Part shown: piece after piece, positions 1 through 5,509 of the stretch | Layout: each line of letters opens with the position of its first letter | How positions within the stretch are numbered: the stretch's first letter is position 1 | Source of the DNA: an uncultured Altererythrobacter sp. | GTDB lineage: Bacteria > Pseudomonadota > Alphaproteobacteria > Sphingomonadales > Sphingomonadaceae | NCBI GenBank assembly: GCA_946886175.1 | Contig: CAMPIA010000076.1 | Location: 1-6,409, forward strand | DNA length: 6,409 nt | Reading direction: 5' to 3' | The notes under the pieces: model-generated | Seen by the model: only the letters and a program-made list of their open reading frames with translations | Told to the model about the DNA's origin: nothing | Databases searched by the model: none | Program-made: the position numbers and the translations under genes

Positions 1-1546
1 ACTCGAGAACGGCGTGGTCCGCGCGCCCGAAGGCTTCGCCGAAGCCTACCGCCACTACGTCGAGCAGGGGTGGAACGCGATCGCCGGGCCGGTCGATGCC
101 GGGGGCCAGGGCCTGCCCTTCACGCTCGCGTGCAACGTCCTCGAAAACCTCGGCACCGCGAACATGGCCTTCAGCCTGCTGCCCATGCTCTCGGTCGGCG
201 CGACCGAGGCGCTCGAACATCACGGCAGCGCGGCGCAGAAGGCGACTTACCTGCCCAAGCTGGTGAGCGGCGAATGGTCGGGCACGATGAACCTGACCGA
301 GCCGCAGGCGGGCAGCGATCTCGGCGCGCTGCGCACCACGGCGACCCCGGTTGCGGAGGGCGAGCATGCGGGCAAGCACCGCATCGCCGGGCAGAAGATC
401 TTCATCACCTGGGGCGATCACGAGCTGGCGGAGAACATCGTCCACCTCGTGCTCGCGCGCCTGCCCGACGCGCCCGAGGGCAGCCGGGGCATCTCGCTGT
501 TCCTCGTGCCCAAGTACCATACGAACGGCGACGGATCGTTGGGTGCGAAAAACGACCTGCGCTGCGTCAGTCTCGAGCACAAGCTCGGCATCCACGCCTC
601 GCCCACCTGCGTGATGAGCTACGGCGATGGCGGCGAGTGCATCGGCGAGCTGGTCGGGGCGGAAAATCGCGGGCTCATGGCGATGTTCACGATGATGAAC
701 AACGCGCGGATCAATGTCGGCAATCAAGGCGTGCAGATCGGCGAGCGCGCGACCCAGGCGGCGCTCGCCTATGCGCGCGACCGCGTGCAGTCCGCGCGCG
801 CCGGTTCGCCCGCCAAGACGCCCGTGGCGATCGTCGAGCACCCCGACGTGCGCCGCATGCTGCTGCGGATGAAGGCGCTGACCGAAGCAGCGCGCGCGCT
901 GCTCTACTATACCGCCGGACAGGTCGACCGCGGCACGCTGGGCGACGAGGCCGCGGCGCGGCGCGGCGAGGTGCTGGTGCCGCTGATCAAGGCCTGGGGC
1001 ACCGACATCGGGGTCGAGGTCGCCAGCCTCGGGGTGCAGGTTCACGGCGGCATGGGCTTCATCGAGGAGACCGGCGCGGCGCAACACCTTCGCGACGCGC
1101 GCATCGCGCCGATCTACGAAGGCACCAACGGGATTCAGGCGGGCGATCTCGTCACCCGCAAGCTCGGGCTCGAGGACGGTGCGGTCTATGCCGCGCTGAT
1201 GCATGACATTGCGCGCGACGCGGGCGACGAAGCGGCGCTCGCCGCGCTGGCGCGGGATTGCACCGCGGTCGGCGCTTGGATGCGCGATAGCGCGAGCCTC
1301 GACGACCGGCTCGCGGGCAGCGTGCCGTTCTGCACGATGAGCGCGGTGGCGGTCGCGGGCTGGCAACTGCTGCGCCAGTTGCGCGCGATCGAAAGCGGCG
1401 AGACACCGGGCCGCGCAGCGACCAAGCGCGCCAGCGTGCGCTTCTTCCTCGATCGCATCGTCCCCGAGGCGAACGGGCTCAAGGCCGCGGCCAGCGCCGG
1501 AGCGGAAGCGCTCTATGCGCTCGACGCCGGGCAGCTCGCCGGGTGA
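1..1546 (+). CDS. Acyl-CoA dehydrogenase with extra C-terminal domain (DmdC-like), 5' partial
   Basis: This FAD-dependent enzyme introduces the alpha-beta double bond into acyl-CoA thioesters and passes electrons to electron-transfer flavoprotein in the cytosol. The frame is open to the left edge (first full codon at base 2), so the GTG at 14 is internal. 514 residues are present; about 80 N-terminal residues of a usual ~590-600 aa protein are missing. Numbering from base 14, the flavin/substrate-binding motif MNLTEPQAGSD begins near residue 92, and HKLGIHASPT lies near 190. QVHGGMGF is followed by IYEGTNGIQ, whose Glu at ~369 (codon 1118-1120) aligns with the catalytic base of medium-chain acyl-CoA dehydrogenase. 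The remaining ~130 residues fit the acyl-CoA dehydrogenase C-terminal extension (PF12806 type) of long members such as 3-methylmercaptopropionyl-CoA dehydrogenase DmdC. The substrate cannot be read from sequence; fatty-acid or branched acyl-CoA oxidation is equally possible. The stop TGA overlaps the next start. Confidence 0.93.
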   Translation, partial: LENGVVRAPEGFAEAYRHYVEQGWNAIAGPVDAGGQGLPFTLACNVLENLGTANMAFSLLPMLSVGATEALEHHGSAAQKATYLPKLVSGEWSGTMNLTEPQAGSDLGALRTTATPVAEGEHAGKHRIAGQKIFITWGDHELAENIVHLVLARLPDAPEGSRGISLFLVPKYHTNGDGSLGAKNDLRCVSLEHKLGIHASPTCVMSYGDGGECIGELVGAENRGLMAMFTMMNNARINVGNQGVQIGERATQAALAYARDRVQSARAGSPAKTPVAIVEHPDVRRMLLRMKALTEAARALLYYTAGQVDRGTLGDEAAARRGEVLVPLIKAWGTDIGVEVASLGVQVHGGMGFIEETGAAQHLRDARIAPIYEGTNGIQAGDLVTRKLGLEDGAVYAALMHDIARDAGDEAALAALARDCTAVGAWMRDSASLDDRLAGSVPFCTMSAVAVAGWQLLRQLRAIESGETPGRAATKRASVRFFLDRIVPEANGLKAAASAGAEALYALDAGQLAG

Positions 1547-2373
1547 TGGCGGACCAGGGCGAACCCCTCGCGCGGATCGCCGAGGCGATCGAGCGGATCG
1601 CGGGCGGCGGGTGGGCAGCGCCCGACTGGCGCACCGCGCCCGCTTACGTGTGGGACGGACGCGGCGGGCGCCCGGTCGCGGCGATCGACGCTCCTCGGCT
1701 CGAGCTGCTCCGCGGGATCGACCCCCAACGCGATGCGGTCGCCGCGAATGTGGCGCGGCTCGCGCGCGGGCACGCCGCGCACGACATGCTGTTGTGGGGC
1801 GCGCGCGGCATGGGCAAGTCGGCGCTGGTCCGCGCCGCTGTGGTCGCCGCGCAAGGCGACACGCCCGGCGCGCTCGCGCTGGTGCAGGCGGGCGCCGACG
1901 CTCTCGACACCCTGCCGCGCCTGTTCGCCGATCTCGGCCGGGTGGAGCGCAATTTCCTCGTCTTCATCGACGATCTCGGCTTCTCGGACGAGGATTCGGT
2001 CGGTCCGCGCCACTTGCGCTCCTGGCTCGAGGGCGGGGTCGAGGCGCGGCCGGCCAATGTGCGCCTCGCGGTCACCTCGAACCGCCGCGCGATCGTGCCA
2101 CGCCAGGCAAGCGAACAAGATGACCCAATCAACCCGCGCGACGCGGTCGACGACAAGCTCGCGCTGGCGGACCGCTTCGGGCTCGCGCTCGGGTTTCACA
2201 ACTGCTCGCAGGACGATTATCTCGCCATCGTCGCCGGCTATGCCGCCGAACACGGCCTGGCCTGGGACGAGGGCGACGCGCTCGAATGGGCCCGTCGGCG
2301 CGGCGCGCGCTCGGGCCGCACCGCCTGGCAATACCTCAACGAGCTCGCCGGCCGCGCGGGCCGAGCGCTCTAG
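1546..2373 (+). CDS. DUF815-family AAA+ ATP-binding protein
   Basis: This is a 275-residue predicted P-loop ATPase of the DUF815 (PF05673) family, whose cellular role is not established. Numbering from the ATG at 1546, Walker A GARGMGKS ends with Lys91-Ser92. Walker B is the hydrophobic run FLVFIDD with acidic Asp142-Asp143. A sensor-1-like TSN motif ends at Asn179 and is followed by paired arginines. The segments DKLALADRFG and SQDDYLAIV (about 203-229) and a C-terminal RSGRTAWQYL (about 255-264, sensor-2-like) are the pattern I know from this family. Length is normal and all ATPase motifs are intact. No signal peptide or membrane segment is visible, so it should be cytosolic. An alternative GTG start lies at 1543; I prefer ATG 1546 because it overlaps the upstream stop by one base (TGATG), typical of translational coupling, and there is no strong Shine-Dalgarno sequence. 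It ends 9 bp before the convergent dehydrogenase gene with no clear terminator between them. Confidence 0.9.
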   Translation: MADQGEPLARIAEAIERIAGGGWAAPDWRTAPAYVWDGRGGRPVAAIDAPRLELLRGIDPQRDAVAANVARLARGHAAHDMLLWGARGMGKSALVRAAVVAAQGDTPGALALVQAGADALDTLPRLFADLGRVERNFLVFIDDLGFSDEDSVGPRHLRSWLEGGVEARPANVRLAVTSNRRAIVPRQASEQDDPINPRDAVDDKLALADRFGLALGFHNCSQDDYLAIVAGYAAEHGLAWDEGDALEWARRRGARSGRTAWQYLNELAGRAGRAL

Positions 2374-2382
2374 GGTCAAAAA

Positions 2383-3837
2383 CTAGCGGCTTTCGCGCGC
2401 GTAGTCCTCGGCGAAGCTCGCGCTCGGGTCGCCGGACAGCTCGCGCCGCGGTGGCAGCGACGGGCCGGTGAGGCGCTCGATCGCCGTCTGCGGGGCGGAT
2501 TCGGGCGCAACCACGCGCCAGATGATTCCCGCGGTGTCGTCGCTCACCAGCAGCGCTCCATCGCCCGCCCACTCGACCCAGGTCGGCCGTCCGCGCGTCG
2601 TACCCTCGCCGGTGAGGAAGCCTGTCAGCACCGGGATCGGCTTGCCGGTCGGATTGCCGCGCTCGTCGAAGGGGACGTAGATCACGTCGTAGCCCGAGGG
2701 CGGCTTGCGGTTCCACGAGCCGTGCCGCGCGATGAATGCCCCCTGGTCGAAGCGCGGTCCCATGCGCGCGCCTTCCTCGCTGAATACGAGGCCCAGCGCG
2801 GCGACGTGCGGCCCGAGCGCGTATTCCGGCCGACGCGCGTATTCGACCAGGAAGTTCGGCATCGGCGCTTTCACCCGCCGGTCGAAATTGTCCTTCCAGT
2901 AGAGCCAGGGCCAGCCGTACTGAGCGCCGATCGGAACGTTGGTGAGATAATCGGGCACGAGGTCCGAGCCGAGCATGTCGCGCTCGTTGACCGTGGTCCA
3001 CAGCTCGCCGTTCCACGGGCTGAAATCGAGACCGTTGGGATTGCGCATGCCGGTCGCGAAGATGCGCTGGCGCCCCGTCTCGAGATCGTATTCCCAGATC
3101 GCGGCGCGGCCTTCCTCGGCCTCCATCCCCTTCTCGCCGATGTTCGAGGCCGATCCGACCGCGACGTAGACATGCTCGCCCTCGGGATCGAGCGCGATAT
3201 TGCGCATCCAGTGGTTGCCCCCGCCGGGCAGGTCCATCAGTTTGCGCGGCTCGGCGGTGATCGCGGTGGCGCCGAGTTCGTAGGGGAAGGCCAGCAGCGC
3301 GTCGTGATTGGCGATGTAGAGCGTGCCGTCGGCCCAGGCGATGCCCGAGGGCGATTCGAGATCGCCGGTGAGAACCGAGCGCTGGTCGGCCGCCCCGTCG
3401 CCGTCGCCGTCACGCAGCAGCACCAATTGGTCGGGCGATTCGCCGGTCGCACCGGCGCGCGACATCAGCAGCCCGGCGATCCAGTCGGTAATGCCGCCGC
3501 CATCGCCTTTCGCCGCAGGGGCGCGGGTCAACGTGACCAGTACATCGCCATTGGGCAAAGTGTGGATCACGCGCGGATGATCGAGCCCGGTCGCGAAGCG
3601 CGTCACCGCCAGTCCCTCGGCCGCGCGCGGCGCTTCGTTGTCGCCCCAGCCGACCGGCTGGGCGATCCGCACGGTGGGGATCAGTTCGGATTCGGGTTCG
3701 GACAGCGTTGGATCGGTGCCCGCGACTTCCTCGACCGCGAGGTCGGCCGCGTCGCCCTGGACGATCCAGGCGGCGGCGAAAATCAGCAGGAGGACGAGGA
3801 CGAGGACCCAGATGAGGATCTTGCGCTTGGTGCTCAT
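2383..3837 (-). CDS. Membrane-anchored PQQ-type sugar dehydrogenase (sorbosone/glucose dehydrogenase family)
   Basis: This 484-residue protein belongs to the soluble glucose/sorbosone dehydrogenase-like beta-propeller family, which oxidises sugars or alcohols with PQQ on the periplasmic side; the true substrate is unknown. The N-terminus MSTKRK plus a hydrophobic run at ~8-26 looks like an uncleaved N-in signal anchor. The propeller spans ~75-445. Candidate active-site residues by analogy with Acinetobacter glucose dehydrogenase are His209 (GGNHWMRN), Arg265-Asn266 (GMRNPNG) and Arg415/Arg417 (TRGRP). HGSWNRKPPSGYDV at 372-385 is typical of sorbosone-dehydrogenase members. Asp143/145/147 in RDGDGDG form a DxDxDG loop that could bind calcium. 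There is no cysteine at all, so no fused CxxCH cytochrome; electrons must leave through a separate acceptor. No PQQ synthesis gene is in the window. The start is set by the signal anchor; no Shine-Dalgarno sequence is visible. The gene diverges from the methionine sulfoxide reductase across 60 bp. Family assignment is firm; activity is inference. Confidence 0.88.
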   Translation of the reverse strand: MSTKRKILIWVLVLVLLLIFAAAWIVQGDAADLAVEEVAGTDPTLSEPESELIPTVRIAQPVGWGDNEAPRAAEGLAVTRFATGLDHPRVIHTLPNGDVLVTLTRAPAAKGDGGGITDWIAGLLMSRAGATGESPDQLVLLRDGDGDGAADQRSVLTGDLESPSGIAWADGTLYIANHDALLAFPYELGATAITAEPRKLMDLPGGGNHWMRNIALDPEGEHVYVAVGSASNIGEKGMEAEEGRAAIWEYDLETGRQRIFATGMRNPNGLDFSPWNGELWTTVNERDMLGSDLVPDYLTNVPIGAQYGWPWLYWKDNFDRRVKAPMPNFLVEYARRPEYALGPHVAALGLVFSEEGARMGPRFDQGAFIARHGSWNRKPPSGYDVIYVPFDERGNPTGKPIPVLTGFLTGEGTTRGRPTWVEWAGDGALLVSDDTAGIIWRVVAPESAPQTAIERLTGPSLPPRRELSGDPSASFAEDYARESR

Positions 3838-3843
3838 GACACG

Positions 3844-3872
3844 GGATTACGCGCTGGCGGGCCTTGCGGCAA
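3844..3872 (-). promoter_or_regulatory. Candidate promoter for the PQQ-type dehydrogenase
   Basis: On the minus strand a TTGCCG (3872-3867) is followed after exactly 17 bases by TAATCC (3849-3844). The ATG begins 7 bases past that hexamer, where transcription would be expected to start, so the transcript could be leaderless. The -35 match is fair; the -10 match to TATAAT is poor. The assignment rests mainly on geometry and the absence of a Shine-Dalgarno sequence. Confidence 0.22.
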
Positions 3873-3891
3873 TGGCGCAGCGCCCTAGATC
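3864..3891 (+). promoter_or_regulatory. Candidate promoter for the methionine sulfoxide reductase
   Basis: TTGCGG (3864-3869), a 16-base spacer, then TAGATC (3886-3891), with the ATG at 3898, about where transcription would begin. No Shine-Dalgarno sequence precedes the ATG, so a leaderless transcript is possible. Each hexamer matches only about half of the sigma-70 consensus, so this is a weak call. Its -35 overlaps the minus-strand -35 candidate in the palindrome TTGCGGCAA. Confidence 0.25.
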
Positions 3892-3897
3892 ACGCGC

Positions 3898-4380
3898 ATG
3901 TACGATTTCTCCGCCGATACCAATCTGCCGAAACCCGAACTCTATCGCCAGTTGTGCGATGCCGCCGAGGCGCTGACCGCGGGCGAGCCCGATGGCGTCG
4001 CCAATATGGCGAATGTCGCCGCGCTGTTGTGGGAGTTTCTACCCACGCTCAACTGGGCGGGGTTCTACCGTCTGGTGGACGGCGAACTGGTGCTCGGACC
4101 CTTTGCCGGGCGGCCGGCGTGCATCCGCATCCCGCTCGGACGCGGGGTCTGCGGCACGGCGGCGCAGACCGGCGAGACGCAACTGATCGAGGACGTCCAC
4201 GCTTTCCCCGGCCATATCGCCTGCGACGCCGCGAGCCGCTCCGAGCTTGTCGTCCCCGTGGTGCGCGGCGGCGAGGTCGCTGCGGTGATCGATCTCGATA
4301 GTCCCGAGCTTGCACGCTTCGATCGCCAGGACGCGGCGGGGATCGAACGGCTCGCCGCGCTGATGGCTAACCGCATCTAA
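3898..4380 (+). CDS. msrC: Free methionine-(R)-sulfoxide reductase (fRMsr, GAF domain)
   Basis: This cytosolic enzyme reduces free L-methionine-(R)-sulfoxide to methionine using thioredoxin-type reductants, repairing oxidised methionine. The 160-residue protein is a single GAF domain of the usual size. It has the three family cysteines: Cys75 (RPACIRIP), Cys85 (GRGVCGTA) and Cys109 (HIACDAASRSE). These align with E. coli Cys84, Cys94 and Cys118 at a constant offset of 9. At the same offset Glu116, Asp132 and Asp134 match the E. coli substrate-binding Glu125, Asp141 and Asp143 as I recall them. All key residues are therefore present, which argues for an active enzyme rather than a generic GAF sensor. 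ATG 3898 is the only sensible start: it gives the family's N-terminus, and the next in-frame ATG is at residue 37. No Shine-Dalgarno sequence is seen. It diverges from the PQQ-type dehydrogenase and is followed by a 118-bp gap. The symbol follows the E. coli (yebR) usage. Confidence 0.93.
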   Translation: MYDFSADTNLPKPELYRQLCDAAEALTAGEPDGVANMANVAALLWEFLPTLNWAGFYRLVDGELVLGPFAGRPACIRIPLGRGVCGTAAQTGETQLIEDVHAFPGHIACDAASRSELVVPVVRGGEVAAVIDLDSPELARFDRQDAAGIERLAALMANRI

Positions 4381-4498
4381 CCCGCTTCGCCCCGAATCGG
4401 GACATTGCGCGCACCCCCATGGGCGGCCGCGGATCGCGATGGTAGATTTTCCGTTAACGCCGGGTAGCGACTCGGCCTAACGCCAAGGGGAATCGACC
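4381..4498. other. Intergenic region upstream of the glycine-zipper gene
   Basis: This 118-bp gap separates the reductase stop from the glycine-zipper start. It holds TAACGCC twice (4455-4461 and 4478-4484, 23 bp apart start to start) and a GTTAAC palindrome at 4453-4458. I see no convincing -35/-10 pair and no clear terminator for the reductase gene. A TAGATT at 4443-4448 resembles a -10 hexamer but lacks a -35 partner at proper spacing. A promoter for the glycine-zipper gene is expected here but cannot be placed. Confidence 0.5.
4485..4490 (+). promoter_or_regulatory. Ribosome binding site of the glycine-zipper gene
   Basis: AAGGGG lies 8 bases upstream of the ATG at 4499, suitable spacing for a Shine-Dalgarno sequence. 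It supports this start, which also gives a well-formed signal peptide. It is the clearest Shine-Dalgarno sequence in the window. Confidence 0.65.
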
Positions 4499-5419
4499 AT
4501 GACCGCCCGCCAACTCGCGTTCCTGGGAGCCGCCGCGGGCGCGATCGCCACCGCCGCGCCCGCTTCGGCGCAGCCCGAGATGCCTTACGAATATTCGCAC
4601 CTCCCGCCCCCTGGCGAGGTGATCTATCGGCAGGACGCGGTGGTCCAGCCGCTGCCCGGCGAGGCCCAGCAGACAGCGCTACCTGAGGCAGAGACCTACG
4701 ACCACGAACTCGAGTACGACGAGCCCGAGTACGACGAGCCTTATGCCGACGAATACGAGTACCGCGAACCCGAACCCGAGCCCGCGTACGCTTATGACGA
4801 TGCACCGCTGCAGCCGCCCGGAGAGTACTACGACGCCCCGCCGCCGCACGCGCGGCATTTCGATCGCGAGGCCTGGCTCGACGATTGCCGCGCACGCTAT
4901 CGCGGCGCGCACGGCGGGGATGGCGCCGCGACCGGCGGGATCATCGGCGCGGTTGCGGGCGGCGTTATCGGCAACCGCGTGGCGGACGGCGACCGGCTTG
5001 CAGGAACGCTGATCGGCGCCGGTGTCGGCGGTCTCGCCGGGCTCGCGGTGGGATCCGCGGTCGATTCGGCGAACGAGCGCGACAGGGTGGACGATTACTG
5101 CGAGGCATGGCTCGATCGCCATTCGGGCGCCCCGGCATATGCACATCCGCAGATGCCGGCCTATCCTCCCCACGCCCCGTCTCCCAACGGTTATGGCTAC
5201 CCGGCTACGGCCTACGGCTACGGGTATCCGGGCTGCGGATGCGGCTATGCGATGACTTACGTTCCCGTGGTGGTCCAGATCCCGCAGCGCGCGGTGGTGC
5301 GCGAATACGTGACCGAGGAATGGGTCGAGGTCGAGCGCCCCGCCCCGCCCAAACGTCGCAAGATCCACCGGCCGGCGCCCAGGGCCGACAAGCGAATCAA
5401 GTATAGCAAAGGGCGGTAA
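4499..5419 (+). CDS. Exported glycine-zipper 2TM-domain protein
   Basis: This is a 306-residue predicted envelope protein of unknown exact role. Residues 1-24 form a signal peptide ending in ASA before Gln25; there is no lipobox cysteine, so it is not a typical lipoprotein. Residues 63-95 are strongly acidic and Tyr-rich (16 Asp/Glu of 33) and include two perfect EYDEP repeats. Residues ~142-189 are a glycine-zipper hairpin of the 17-kDa-antigen type (PF05433), with GG/GxxxG spacing on two hydrophobic stretches split by a polar turn (NRVADGDR). Cys130 (WLDDC) and Cys201 (DYCEAWLD) flank this hairpin. A Gly/Tyr-rich stretch at ~227-250 contains GCGCG (Cys246, Cys248). The last 25 residues are basic (11 Lys/Arg). 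Family members are associated with the outer membrane or periplasm in proteobacteria; a structural or envelope-stress role is inference. It converges on parB with a shared terminator. Confidence 0.85.
   Translation: MTARQLAFLGAAAGAIATAAPASAQPEMPYEYSHLPPPGEVIYRQDAVVQPLPGEAQQTALPEAETYDHELEYDEPEYDEPYADEYEYREPEPEPAYAYDDAPLQPPGEYYDAPPPHARHFDREAWLDDCRARYRGAHGGDGAATGGIIGAVAGGVIGNRVADGDRLAGTLIGAGVGGLAGLAVGSAVDSANERDRVDDYCEAWLDRHSGAPAYAHPQMPAYPPHAPSPNGYGYPATAYGYGYPGCGCGYAMTYVPVVVQIPQRAVVREYVTEEWVEVERPAPPKRRKIHRPAPRADKRIKYSKGR
4711..4740 (+). repeat. Perfect 15-bp tandem repeat (two copies) inside the glycine-zipper gene
   Basis: CGAGTACGACGAGCC occurs at 4711-4725 and again at 4726-4740 without mismatch. 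The 15-bp unit keeps frame and encodes EYDEP twice in the acidic region. More degenerate Glu/Tyr/Pro codons follow to about 4783, suggesting growth by small in-frame duplications. Confidence 0.9.
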
Positions 5420-5427
5420 TCGGGACG

Positions 5428-5446
5428 AAGTCGTCTGGCGCGACTT
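5428..5446 (+). other. Short hairpin just after the glycine-zipper stop
   Basis: AAGTCG (5428-5433) and CGACTT (5441-5446) form a perfect 6-bp inverted repeat around a 7-base loop, 8 bases past the stop codon. It lacks a following T-run, so it is not a terminator alone; it could protect the 3' end of the mRNA or be chance. Confidence 0.35.
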
Positions 5447-5450
5447 TGGC

Positions 5451-5490
5451 AAAATGGGCGCGGACACGCAGCGGGTCCGCCCACTTTTTA
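5451..5490. terminator. Probable bidirectional intrinsic terminator between the glycine-zipper gene and parB
   Basis: The arms TGGGCGCGGAC (5455-5465) and GTCCGCCCA (5475-5483) pair as 5+4 bp with a two-base GC bulge and a 9-base loop. On the plus strand the stem is followed by CTTTTT (5484-5489). On the minus strand it is followed by TTTT (complement of 5454-5451). The position between two convergent stop codons fits a shared terminator; the plus-strand side is the stronger. Confidence 0.72.
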
Positions 5491-5509
5491 CCTATATATC
5501 AGCATGTTA

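Noticed and set aside
70..1206. 378-codon open frame overlapping the acyl-CoA dehydrogenase in another frame
   Set aside because: Arg/Ala-rich translation without motifs, inside a well-supported gene.
2193..2199. GTTTCAC, half of a parS site
   Set aside because: Only one half-site is present, with no inverted partner, and it encodes conserved residues of the ATPase.
1513..2379. Long open frame antisense to the DUF815 ATPase (288 codons)
   Set aside because: Composition is Arg/Ala/Pro-rich with no recognisable domain, and it lies fully opposite a gene with clear ATPase motifs; typical of GC-rich DNA.
2368..2387. Possible terminator between the convergent ATPase and dehydrogenase genes
   Set aside because: The two CTAG copies pair over only 4 bp and no T-run follows a stem on either strand.
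2722..3888. 388-codon open frame antisense to the PQQ-type dehydrogenase
   Set aside because: It mirrors a gene with strong family motifs and a signal anchor; its own translation shows no domain. It is a codon-bias shadow.
4454..4457. CtrA-type TTAA site upstream of the glycine-zipper gene
   Set aside because: Only a single TTAA is present; the paired TTAA-N7-TTAA arrangement is missing.
4679..5467. 262-codon open frame antisense to the glycine-zipper gene
   Set aside because: The plus strand has a Shine-Dalgarno sequence, signal peptide and glycine-zipper pattern; the antisense frame has none of these and runs through the terminator.
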